This document shows, in pieces, positions 16,520 through 23,664 of a DNA stretch of 31,367 nt. A model generated the notes under the pieces. The model was given only the letters and a program-made list of their open reading frames with translations. It was not told the DNA's origin and ran no database searches. The translations under genes were made by a program, and so were the position numbers. Within the stretch, counting starts at the first letter, position 1; each line of letters opens with the position of its first letter. This DNA is from an uncultured Eubacterium sp. (GTDB lineage: Bacteria; Bacillota; Clostridia; Lachnospirales; Lachnospiraceae), in NCBI GenBank assembly GCA_958446835.1, contig CAUCXT010000031.1, positions 1 through 31,367 of the forward strand, written 5' to 3'.

Positions 16520-17458
16520 TTATATTTTTCTATATCGGCTGATTTTATTCCAGTTAGAAGGAAAACCCATATTATCAAGAAGATGTTTCTCTGTAAGATG
16601 AGGACATTGTTTAAGTACAGTTTTTATAAGCTTTGAAAGAGTAGCTTTAAATTGTTTGAATTCCTCATTGCTTATCAAGTATCGTAAGGCAATTACAACT
16701 GCGAATAAATCTTGCTTGCCATAAGCATAGTGATTATTGATTTTTGTGATTTGAAGTTTTTGGTGAAGTAGAGTATCGGGAATTGTCTCATTGATTTTGA
16801 ATGAAAATAGACGCTCTCCATGCGCACACACATTACGGCATTTGCCAATAATGTTAATAAATTGATGCAGCTGCTTCTCCGAAATATTTTGGAAGTTTTT
16901 ACTGATTTTGGTCCGGATATCGGTAGTTGCATATTGGTACATTTTGGAGATTTGTCCAAATGTTAAAGCATTGGTTGCAACCCATAACGGTACATTGTGA
17001 TATGCGTTGGCAGAATGCTCAATATAAGCATATTTACTGGGGATAGCAATAGCTTTTTGCAATGAATAAGTCAGGCGTATCAAGTCACGATGGTTCTTTT
17101 TGGTATGATTGTAATTATTCATATCAAGATACATTGACTGCTGTTCACCATATTTTTCGCAGAAGTGATAGGAGAACATAGATTTTATATGGCGTTCTAC
17201 ATGAAGAATGTACTTCAGAAATAAAGTACGTAGTTCTTCGTCAAAGTAATAAAAGGCAACTAATTCCTCAAAAGTAACACCGTGAATATATTTATTTGAT
17301 GGGGCATGCTTGAAAAGAGATTTGTATCCGCCTATTAGAGAATAGTAGCTGAGTTCTTCCAACTTTTTAGTGGCATATTCGTGATTGGAAATAGTAAGTT
17401 GTTTGTCATATTCAAGAATATGTAACTGCTGTTGATAAGTGAGAAAGTCTTTTGCCAT
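16520..17458 (-). CDS. Abi_2 / AbiF-type HEPN abortive-infection protein
   Basis: A 312-aa predicted cytosolic protein of the AbiD/AbiF (Abi_2) group, which is linked to phage defence by abortive infection. The N-terminal block KKLEELSYYSLIGGYKSLF corresponds to the family's L..x.YYRLSGY region, and TFEELVAFYYFDEELR is the usual next block. RNVCAH at residues 208-213 is the HEPN R-x4-6-H nuclease signature, so RNA cleavage is the likely activity (inference). The ATG at 17458 has AGGAAGG about 9 bases upstream on the minus strand; an in-frame codon at 17506 would place the N terminus inside the upstream terminator hairpin. It is the only real minus-strand gene, is visibly richer in A/T than its neighbours, and separates pyrFKD from pyrE. 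Together these suggest acquisition by transfer. Confidence 0.82.
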   Translation of the reverse strand: MAKDFLTYQQQLHILEYDKQLTISNHEYATKKLEELSYYSLIGGYKSLFKHAPSNKYIHGVTFEELVAFYYFDEELRTLFLKYILHVERHIKSMFSYHFCEKYGEQQSMYLDMNNYNHTKKNHRDLIRLTYSLQKAIAIPSKYAYIEHSANAYHNVPLWVATNALTFGQISKMYQYATTDIRTKISKNFQNISEKQLHQFINIIGKCRNVCAHGERLFSFKINETIPDTLLHQKLQITKINNHYAYGKQDLFAVVIALRYLISNEEFKQFKATLSKLIKTVLKQCPHLTEKHLLDNMGFPSNWNKISRYRKI

Positions 17459-17485
17459 ATAGTATTTCCTTCCTGAAACAGACAT

Positions 17486-17554
17486 AAAAAAGTGGAGCCC
17501 ACGCATGGAACTCCACCGGCTACGGGCATCGCAAGTTTCCGTAGCACAACCACT
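17486..17554 (-). ncRNA. Small RNA gene linked to the Abi protein (AbiF-RNA-like)
   Basis: On the minus strand a near-consensus promoter is followed by about 70 nt that end in an intrinsic terminator: GTGGAG / CTCCAC (17492-17497, 17511-17516) then six T (17491-17486). Upstream of it is a second hairpin, GCTACGG / CCGTAGC (17519-17525, 17539-17545). The T-run ends 27 bp before the abi ATG. I recall a reported structured RNA motif named after abiF genes that lies beside Abi_2 proteins, and this locus fits that description. Identity needs a covariance-model search. Read-through of the terminator would give the abi mRNA. Confidence 0.72.
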
Positions 17555-17560
17555 ATGAAC

Positions 17561-17589
17561 ACTATACCATTGATATCCGGTGATGTCAA
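17561..17589 (-). promoter_or_regulatory. Promoter of the Abi-linked small RNA
   Basis: On the minus strand TTGACA (17589-17584), 17-bp spacer, TATAGT (17566-17561). The -10 lies inside the right arm of a palindrome spanning 17549-17608. Confidence 0.8.
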
Positions 17590-17599
17590 GCGGTATAGT
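17570..17599 (+). promoter_or_regulatory. Divergent plus-strand promoter mirroring the small-RNA promoter
   Basis: On the plus strand TTGATA (17570-17575), 18-bp spacer, TATAGT (17594-17599). It overlaps the minus-strand promoter almost completely because of the palindrome. Its transcript would run into 17606-17900, where I see no gene. Confidence 0.5.
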
Positions 17600-17680
17600 G
17601 TTAGTGGTATTAGTAGTTTATGCGTTTCTATTTGTAATATTCTTATTAACACTCAGAAGATATCTGAAATGGTTATAAAC

Positions 17681-17708
17681 ATTATAGCACAAAACGAACG
17701 TATGTTCT
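17681..17708 (-). promoter_or_regulatory. LexA (SOS) box with minus-strand promoter
   Basis: CGAACGTATGTTC at 17695-17707 fits the Gram-positive SOS box (GAAC-N4-GTTC, with R-N-R-Y in the centre). On the minus strand it lies directly upstream of a perfect TATAAT (17686-17681), with a weak -35 (TAGAAC) at 17-bp spacing. It would control transcription toward the small RNA and the Abi gene. Confidence 0.55.
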
Positions 17709-17828
17709 ACATTTTTTTAAATTCTTTGAAAAACAAATCTCTATGCACATAAGCAGAAACTGGATTTGAGGCTGGTAAACCAGATATAATAGATAGCTTG
17801 CAGGAGGTGTTGGTAATGTAAATATACA

Positions 17829-17857
17829 TTGAAACCAATAAAGTTTTATGGTAGAAT
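17829..17857 (+). promoter_or_regulatory. Probable promoter for pyrE transcript
   Basis: TTGAAA (17829-17834), 17-bp spacer, TAGAAT (17852-17857). It would give a leader of about 225 nt before pyrE. No PyrR-type attenuator or T-run terminator is visible in that leader; only a small GCGGC / GCCGC hairpin at about 18052-18066 was noted. Confidence 0.6.
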
Positions 17858-17908
17858 AGGAACGGCGTTTGAAATCTTTCCTATTTTTATACAAGGAAGG
17901 AGGAACAA

Positions 17909-18060
17909 ATGGGAAAATCAATTAATAAAAAATAACCATTAACAAACAGGGCACTGGAAACCCTAAAAAGACAGAGAATCTGCAGAAAAGAGATTTTGTT
18001 GAGGAATGCTGCCTAAAAGTTTACAGAAAAAGCATTTATGGAATAACAATAGCGGCGTAA
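17909..18060 (+). pseudogene. Short frame-shifted reading frame with strong ribosome site
   Basis: AAGGAGGAACAA precedes ATG 17909. The frame stops after eight codons (MGKSINKK) at TAA 17933-17935, directly after a run of six A (17927-17932). One more A would open a 50-codon frame ending at 18060. MGKSINKKITI recalls the first residues of some large serine recombinases of Clostridia, but nothing after it does. It may be a remnant of a mobile element, or a chance frame in the pyrE leader. Confidence 0.3.
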
Positions 18061-18090
18061 AGCCGCATAAACAGGAGGTTTTGGGATACA

Positions 18091-18771
18091 ATGGAACAGT
18101 ACAAGCAGGAATTTATTGATTTCATGGTAGAGAGCAATGTCTTGAAATTCGGCGATTTTACTTTGAAGAGCGGCAGAAAGTCTCCATTCTTTATGAATGC
18201 AGGAGCTTATGTAACAGGCTCGCAGCTTAAGAAATTAGGAGAATATTATGCAAAGGCAATTCACGATAACTATGGTGATGACTTTGATGTTTTATTCGGA
18301 CCGGCATACAAGGGAATTCCTATCAGTGTTGTTACAGCGATTGCATATAGTGAATTATACGGCAAAGAGGTTCGCTATTGTTCGGACAGAAAAGAAGAGA
18401 AGGATCATGGCGCAGATAAGGGCGGATTCCTTGGAAGTAAGCTTGTTGACGGTGACAGGGTGGTTATGATTGAGGATGTAACTACATCCGGAAAATCTAT
18501 GGAAGAGACTGTACCTAAGGTAAGAGGAGCAGCCAATGTTGAGATAGTAGGACTTATGGTGTCGCTCAACCGCATGGAGGTAGGACTTTCCGGCACTAAG
18601 AGCGCACTGGACGAGATTAAGGAAAAGTACGGCTTCGACGCTAAGGCTATTGTGTCCATGAAGGAAGTTACAGAGTATCTTTATAATAAGCCATGCCATG
18701 GAAGGATTCTTATTGATGATGAGATAAAGTCAAGAATAGACGCGTATTATGAGACATATGGAGTAAAATAG
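18091..18771 (+). CDS. pyrE: Orotate phosphoribosyltransferase
   Basis: Joins orotate and PRPP to give OMP, the substrate of PyrF. The 226-aa protein has FGDFTLKSGRKSPFFMNAG at the N terminus, FGPAYKGIPI for the pyrophosphate loop, YCSDRKEEKDHG (flexible catalytic loop) and the PRPP-binding motif VVMIEDVTTSGKSM. AGGAGG stands 12-17 bp before ATG 18091. It is cut off from pyrFKD by the Abi island and seems to have its own promoter. The small membrane genes and purE follow closely. Confidence 0.96.
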   Translation: MEQYKQEFIDFMVESNVLKFGDFTLKSGRKSPFFMNAGAYVTGSQLKKLGEYYAKAIHDNYGDDFDVLFGPAYKGIPISVVTAIAYSELYGKEVRYCSDRKEEKDHGADKGGFLGSKLVDGDRVVMIEDVTTSGKSMEETVPKVRGAANVEIVGLMVSLNRMEVGLSGTKSALDEIKEKYGFDAKAIVSMKEVTEYLYNKPCHGRILIDDEIKSRIDAYYETYGVK

Positions 18772-18785
18772 TTGGAGGTGTTTGG

Positions 18786-18938
18786 ATGAACGAAAAACTT
18801 TTTAAGAGGGTAAAAGGTTCAGGAGCTGCGGCGATAACTACCGGAATTATTACGGTGGTTGCGGGAGTAGTCTGCGGAATCCTGATGATTGTGACAGGAG
18901 CTAAGCTGCTTGCGGCTAAGTCGGATACACTTTTTTAG
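18786..18938 (+). CDS. Small 50-aa membrane protein, unrecognised
   Basis: ATG 18786 is preceded by GGAGGTG (18774-18780) and the stop is TAG 18936-18938. The product begins with a basic stretch (NEKLFKRVKG) and has one hydrophobic helix of about 28 residues (AAAITTGIITVVAGVVCGIL and on), with a short polar tail. It starts 15 bp after pyrE and ends 12 bp before the next membrane gene, so all three are likely co-transcribed. I do not recognise the family. Confidence 0.65.
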   Translation: MNEKLFKRVKGSGAAAITTGIITVVAGVVCGILMIVTGAKLLAAKSDTLF

Positions 18939-18950
18939 GATTAATGGATT

Positions 18951-19262
18951 ATGAAAAAGACAAAACTTCGTTTTTCCTATAAGGAATATACAATCGGAGG
19001 AGTTCTCTCATCGGCATTGGCGATTTTTTCACTGCTTGCATTGGGATATAGCATATTGCTGTCGTTTAAAGCACGCGGTGAAGGCAGCATGCAGGTGGGA
19101 GCATACGGACTTTTAGCGCTGGTATTGTCTCTTTTCGGGCTGATTTTTGGCTTGTTAAGCTATAAGGAGCAGGATAAGCGCTATGGAATATCTTTTTTTG
19201 GCACATTTATCAATGGTATTATTATTGTTATGCTGATATTATTTATACTTGTCGGGCTTTAA
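18951..19262 (+). CDS. Small three-helix membrane protein (DUF6142-like)
   Basis: 103 aa, with a basic N terminus (KKTKLRFSYKEYTIGG) and three hydrophobic segments at about 17-38, 48-66 and 80-102. It resembles small proteins I recall as DUF6142, often seen beside pyrE in Lachnospiraceae (family name from memory). The ribosome site is weak (AGGA near 18936). Function unknown. Confidence 0.7.
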   Translation: MKKTKLRFSYKEYTIGGVLSSALAIFSLLALGYSILLSFKARGEGSMQVGAYGLLALVLSLFGLIFGLLSYKEQDKRYGISFFGTFINGIIIVMLILFILVGL

Positions 19263-19288
19263 AAAATTACACATAAAGGAGAACTACA

Positions 19289-19795
19289 ATGGCAAAAGTA
19301 GGTATTGTTATGGGAAGTGATTCAGACCTTCCGGTTATGTCTAAGGCAGCACAGATGCTTGAGAAATTCGGTATCGACTATGAGATTACAATTATCTCGG
19401 CTCACAGAATGCCGGACGTATTTTTTGACTATGCTTCTAAGGCAGAGGAGAAGGGAATCAAGTGTATCATCGCGGGTGCAGGGGGAGCAGCTCATCTTCC
19501 GGGAATGTGTGCAGCTATATTCCCACTTCCGGTTATCGGTGTTCCGATTCACACGAAATCTCTTGGAGGTGTGGATTCTCTCTATTCTATCGTACAGATG
19601 CCAAGTGGTATTCCTGTGGCAACGGTTGCCATAGATGGAGGAGCCAATGCGGGTATTCTTGCCGCTAAGATTCTTGCAACATCAGATCCTGAGCTTCTTG
19701 ATAAGATTAAGGCTTATAAAGATGAGTTGAAGGCAGGGGTTATGGCTAAGAAGGAAAAGATTGAAAAGATAGGATATGAAGGCTACAACGCATAA
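19289..19795 (+). CDS. purE: N5-carboxyaminoimidazole ribonucleotide mutase, class I PurE
   Basis: Moves CO2 from N5-CAIR to CAIR in purine synthesis. The 168-aa protein has the class I motif MGSDSDLPVM, the catalytic His in ISAHRMPD, and GAGGAAHLPG. AAAGGAG precedes ATG 19289. purK is not next to it. First of a purE-purM-purN-purD cluster. Confidence 0.96.
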   Translation: MAKVGIVMGSDSDLPVMSKAAQMLEKFGIDYEITIISAHRMPDVFFDYASKAEEKGIKCIIAGAGGAAHLPGMCAAIFPLPVIGVPIHTKSLGGVDSLYSIVQMPSGIPVATVAIDGGANAGILAAKILATSDPELLDKIKAYKDELKAGVMAKKEKIEKIGYEGYNA

Positions 19796-19862
19796 ATAGA
19801 TACATATTTACAGCTTTGAATACAGTTTACAACATCATAATACAATAATGGAGGAAAGAAAA

Positions 19863-20894
19863 ATGGATTACAAGAATTCCGGAGTAGATATTGAAGCAGG
19901 GTATAAGTCGGTCGAGCTTATGAAAGAGTATGTAAAGGGAACGATGAGACCGGAGGTATTAGGTGGTCTTGGCGGATTCTCGGGAGCATTTTCATTGAAG
20001 GCAATAAAGGATATGGAAGATCCTGTTTTGTTATCGGGAACAGACGGCTGCGGTACCAAGGTTAAGCTTGCCATCATTATGGACAAGCATGACACAATAG
20101 GTATCGATGCGGTTGCTATGTGTGTTAATGATGTTGCATGTGCAGGCGGTGAGCCATTATTTTTCTTAGACTATATTGCCTGTGGCAAGAATTATCCAGA
20201 GAAGATTGCCATGATTGTAAAGGGTGTTGCGGAGGGCTGTAAGATGTCTGAGTGTGCACTTATCGGTGGCGAGACAGCTGAGCACCCTGGACTTATGCCT
20301 GAGGAGGACTATGATCTTGCAGGTTTCTCAGTAGGTGTGATTGACCGCAAGGATATGATTACAGGACAGGATATCAAGGACGGAGATACACTTGTCGCAA
20401 TCGCTTCATCAGGTGTTCACTCCAATGGTTTCTCACTTGTCCGCAAGGTATTTGAAAAAGAGCTTACCAAGGAAGGCTTAAGTACATATTATGATGAGCT
20501 TGGAAAGACACTTGGAGAGGCACTTCTTGAGCCTACAAGAATCTATGTAAAGGCATTGAAGTCCGTGAAGAAGGCGGGCGTTAAGATTAAGGGCTGCAGC
20601 CATATCACAGGCGGCGGTTTCTATGAGAATATTCCGAGAATGCTTCCTGATGGAATCAGAGCTGAGGTTAAGAAGGACAGCTATGAGGTTCCTGCAATCT
20701 TCAAGATGCTTGCCAAGAAGGGAAATATTGAGGAACAGATGATGTACAACACCTTCAACATGGGTGTCGGAATGGTTCTTGCGGTAGACCCTGCAGATGC
20801 AGATAAGACGATTGCTGCCATCAATGCGGCAGGCGAGAAGGCATTCGTTATCGGAAAGGCTGTTGCAGGCGAGAAGGGAGTTACCGTATGCTAA
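19863..20894 (+). CDS. purM: Phosphoribosylformylglycinamidine cyclo-ligase (AIR synthetase)
   Basis: Closes the imidazole ring of FGAM to AIR using ATP. The 343-aa protein begins DYKNSGVDIEAGYKSVELMK and has GTDGCGTKVKLA, the metal/ATP loop CVNDVACAGGEPLFFLDY, GGETAEHPG, GVHSNGFSLVR and ITGGGFYENIPRML, all PurM hallmarks. ATG 19863 follows GGAGGAAAG; an ATG at 19848 would overlap that ribosome site. Its stop lies inside purN (7-base overlap). Confidence 0.96.
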   Translation: MDYKNSGVDIEAGYKSVELMKEYVKGTMRPEVLGGLGGFSGAFSLKAIKDMEDPVLLSGTDGCGTKVKLAIIMDKHDTIGIDAVAMCVNDVACAGGEPLFFLDYIACGKNYPEKIAMIVKGVAEGCKMSECALIGGETAEHPGLMPEEDYDLAGFSVGVIDRKDMITGQDIKDGDTLVAIASSGVHSNGFSLVRKVFEKELTKEGLSTYYDELGKTLGEALLEPTRIYVKALKSVKKAGVKIKGCSHITGGGFYENIPRMLPDGIRAEVKKDSYEVPAIFKMLAKKGNIEEQMMYNTFNMGVGMVLAVDPADADKTIAAINAAGEKAFVIGKAVAGEKGVTVC

Positions 20895-21514
20895 GGATTG
20901 CGGTGCTTGTATCCGGTGGCGGAACGAATCTTCAGGCTATCATAGATGGTGTCAATTCAGGAAAGATACATAACACGGAGATAGCGGTTGTTATAAGCAA
21001 TAACCGCAAGGCTTATGCTCTTGAGAGGGCAAGAAACAACAATATTCCTGCTGAGTGTATATCTCCTAAGAGCTTCGCGGACAGGGAGGAGTTCCACAGG
21101 GCGCTTCTTGCGGCGGTGGATTCATATAAGGTTGACCTTATTGTGCTTGCGGGCTTTCTTGTTGCCATCCCTGGGATTATGGTCAAGGCATATACAAACA
21201 GAATTATAAATATACATCCATCACTTATACCTTCGTTCTGCGGAAAGGGACATTACGGACTTCATGTCCATGAGGCGGCTCTTGGCAGAGGAGTTAAGGT
21301 GACAGGTGCGACCGTTCATTTTGTGGACGATGGAACAGACACAGGACCTATAATTTTACAGAAGCCTGTTATGATTGAGCAGGATGATACCCCGGAGACA
21401 CTCCAGAGACGTGTCATGGAGCAGGCTGAATGGGTGATACTTCCTCAGGCTATTGACCTGATAGCACAGGGGAAGGTTAAGGTTGTTGACGGTAAGACTG
21501 TAATTGAACAATGA
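20888..21514 (+). CDS. purN: Phosphoribosylglycinamide formyltransferase
   Basis: Transfers the formyl group from 10-formyl-THF to GAR. The 208-aa protein has LVSGGGTNLQAI at the nucleotide site and the catalytic His in INIHPSLIPSF, followed by HFVDDGTDTGPII with the catalytic Asp. It starts within the last codons of purM, implying coupled translation, and ends 69 bp before purD. Confidence 0.95.
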   Translation: MLRIAVLVSGGGTNLQAIIDGVNSGKIHNTEIAVVISNNRKAYALERARNNNIPAECISPKSFADREEFHRALLAAVDSYKVDLIVLAGFLVAIPGIMVKAYTNRIINIHPSLIPSFCGKGHYGLHVHEAALGRGVKVTGATVHFVDDGTDTGPIILQKPVMIEQDDTPETLQRRVMEQAEWVILPQAIDLIAQGKVKVVDGKTVIEQ

Positions 21515-21524
21515 TAAAGATATG

Positions 21525-21550
21525 CTGTCCGGACAAGTAGTGCCGGACAG
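21525..21550 (+). other. Intergenic hairpin between purN and purD
   Basis: CTGTCCGG / CCGGACAG, an 8-bp perfect stem with a 10-base loop and no T-run. It is more likely an mRNA processing or stability structure than a terminator. Confidence 0.5.
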
Positions 21551-21583
21551 TATTGCTAAAGTTTCAGACAGAAAGGAACAGTT

Positions 21584-22855
21584 ATGAGAATTCTTATTGT
21601 TGGTAGTGGTGGAAGAGAGCATGCTATAGCATGGAAATGTGCACAGAGTAAGAGAGTTGACAAGATATTCTGCGCTCCGGGCAATGCCGGAATCGGTCAG
21701 ATAGCTGAGTGTGTTCCTATTACGGCTATGGAATTTGACAAGCTTGTTGCGTTTGCAAAGGAGCAGAAGATAGACCTCACGATAATCGGTATGGATGACC
21801 CTCTCGTAGGAGGAATTGTCGATGCGTTCGAGGCAGCAGGACTTCGTGTATTCGGACCTAGAAAAAATGCAGCTATCCTTGAAGGTTCAAAGGCATTTTC
21901 GAAGGATCTTATGAAAAAGTACAATATACCTACAGCGGGCTATGAGACATTTAACAGCCCGGAAGCCGCACTTGAGTACCTTGAGACAGCGGAGTATCCT
22001 ACTGTTTTGAAGGCGGATGGACTTGCGCTTGGAAAGGGTGTGCTTATCTGCAATACCAAGGAGGAGGCTAAGGAAGGCGTCAAGACACTCATGCTTGACA
22101 AGCAGTTCGGCTCCGCAGGTGACAGGATAGTTATAGAGGAGTTTATGACAGGACGTGAAGTGTCTGTTCTCTCATTTGTGGATGGACATACGATTAAGAT
22201 TATGACCTCCGCACAGGACCACAAGCGTGCTAAGGACGGAGATAAGGGACTTAACACAGGCGGAATGGGAACCTTCTCACCAAGCCCGTTCTATACGGCT
22301 GAGGTTGACGAGTTCTGTAAGAAGTACATATATCAGGCAACTGTGGATGCCATGAAGGCGGAAGGAAGAGAGTTTAAAGGAATCATTTTCTTCGGACTTA
22401 TGCTCACACCGAAGGGACCGCGTGTGCTTGAGTACAACGCACGTTTTGGCGACCCTGAGACACAGGTTGTTCTTCCGAGAATGAAGAATGACATTATCGA
22501 TGTATTTGAGGCATGTATCGACGGAACGCTTGACAAGGTTGAGCTTGAGTTCGAGGACAATGCCGCAGTCTGTGTTGTGCTTGCCTCAGACGGATATCCT
22601 GAGAAGTACGAGAAGGGCAAGCTTATCACAGGACTTGAGGCATTTGACAACAATCCGGGGTATTATTGTTTCCACGCCGGGACTAAGCTCACAGACGAAG
22701 GCTTTGTTACCAACGGAGGAAGAGTGCTTGGAATCACAGCTACAGGTGCCGACCTTAAGACAGCCAGAGCCAACGCGTATAAGGCTACAGAATGGGTTTC
22801 ATTTGAGAATAAGTATATGAGACATGACATCGGCAAGGCGATTGATGAGGCATAA
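21584..22855 (+). CDS. purD: Phosphoribosylamine-glycine ligase (GAR synthetase)
   Basis: Joins phosphoribosylamine and glycine with ATP. The 423-aa protein has the family opening GSGGREHAIAWK, the motif LVGGIVDAFEAAGLRVFGP, ATP-grasp segments KADGLALGKGV and VIEEFMTGREVSVLSF, and the signature RFGDPETQVVLPRM. GAAAGGAAC precedes ATG 21584. Last gene of the purine cluster. The downstream terminator is at 22943-22998. Confidence 0.97.
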   Translation: MRILIVGSGGREHAIAWKCAQSKRVDKIFCAPGNAGIGQIAECVPITAMEFDKLVAFAKEQKIDLTIIGMDDPLVGGIVDAFEAAGLRVFGPRKNAAILEGSKAFSKDLMKKYNIPTAGYETFNSPEAALEYLETAEYPTVLKADGLALGKGVLICNTKEEAKEGVKTLMLDKQFGSAGDRIVIEEFMTGREVSVLSFVDGHTIKIMTSAQDHKRAKDGDKGLNTGGMGTFSPSPFYTAEVDEFCKKYIYQATVDAMKAEGREFKGIIFFGLMLTPKGPRVLEYNARFGDPETQVVLPRMKNDIIDVFEACIDGTLDKVELEFEDNAAVCVVLASDGYPEKYEKGKLITGLEAFDNNPGYYCFHAGTKLTDEGFVTNGGRVLGITATGADLKTARANAYKATEWVSFENKYMRHDIGKAIDEA

Positions 22856-22942
22856 TAGAGAGCTGTCATTACAGCAATTACAGATATGACAGATTAATTG
22901 AAAGAAAACTGAAAGACTTTTAATAATTTATGAAAGTATTTT

Positions 22943-22998
22943 AATTTACCATGATATCAACTTAAATTCAGGGGGAAGATATCATGGTAAATTTTTTA
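22943..22998 (+). terminator. Terminator of the pur cluster overlapping a dead gene start
   Basis: A perfect 16-bp stem, AATTTACCATGATATC (22943-22958) and GATATCATGGTAAATT (22978-22993), followed by a T-run. The right arm contains the start codon of the YfhO-type remnant and the loop contains its GGGGGA ribosome site. Confidence 0.85.
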
Positions 22999-23611
22999 TT
23001 CGCATTTTTACTGCCTTTTCTGGTGGTCATAACCGGGCTTGTGCTGAGAGGTATATACCTTTTACAGCCAGATACGCATGGTCGACGGAAAAGCGTATTA
23101 TCAGACAGTGGAGAAATATGAGAATGTGGCTGGGAATATTGAAACGGAGGACAGCTCAGATTATAAGAAAAATGAGGCGGCTCTTCCGGGTGGCTACAGC
23201 ATAAAAGCGGAGAGCTGTGAGAAATTTGTAAAGCTATTAAACGATAAGAGCGCAGACTACAAAACGGTCAAGAATTTTATAGATGAGAACGTGCTTGGAA
23301 AAATGAGCGATATATCGGTTGGAACCGGCTGGCATGGTCTTGCGGGCAAAAATGAGTATATATCGGGGAATATAATGACCAGAAGCGGCATACTTGTCAT
23401 ATCACTGCCATATAATGAGGGCTGGAGCATATATATTGACGGTGTAAAGCAGAGGACGGAAAGCCTTGCCGGATATATGCTTATGACAAATATAGAAAAC
23501 GGGAATCACCTTATCGAAATGAAGCACAGGACGAAAGGGCTTGGAGTGGGAGCAGTCATAAGTATTCTGGCAATTGCGGGGGCGGTTGTGCATTACCGCA
23601 GGAGAAATTGA
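22984..23611 (+). pseudogene. Internally deleted YfhO-family membrane protein
   Basis: From ATG 22984 a 45-codon frame begins VNFLFAFLLPFLVVITGLVL and RGIY, like the first membrane helix of YfhO-type proteins (usually about 850-1000 aa). It then runs out of frame and stops at 23119-23121. From about 23048 the +1 frame continues to 23611. It carries the family's C-terminal domain, ISLPYNEGWSIYIDGVKQ and GNHLIEMKHRTKGLGVG, with a last membrane helix. So the two ends survive while several hundred central residues are gone, with a frame change near 23051-23062. YfhO proteins are implicated in glycosylation of cell-surface polymers. Translation of the C-terminal half from ATG 23078 (177 aa) is possible but has no good ribosome site. 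Confidence 0.7.
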
Positions 23612-23664
23612 TTTAGCGTAATTTTATAAAATTCAAATGTCAAAACATGTTATATAAACCTAGC

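Noticed and set aside
17492..17752. 86-codon plus-strand open frame opposite the Abi-linked RNA
   Set aside because: It runs antisense through the terminator, small RNA, divergent promoters and LexA box; it has no ribosome site and reads as low-quality sequence.
17802..17821. Strong ribosome site followed by ATG-TAA (a start-stop pair)
   Set aside because: AGGAGGTG and ATG at 17816 look real, but a one-codon frame cannot be judged; probably a remnant or chance, with no flanking support.
19263..19862. Possible purine riboswitch or PurR box near purE/purM
   Set aside because: The short gaps before purE and purM show no three-way-junction riboswitch pattern, terminator or PurBox-like repeat that I can support.
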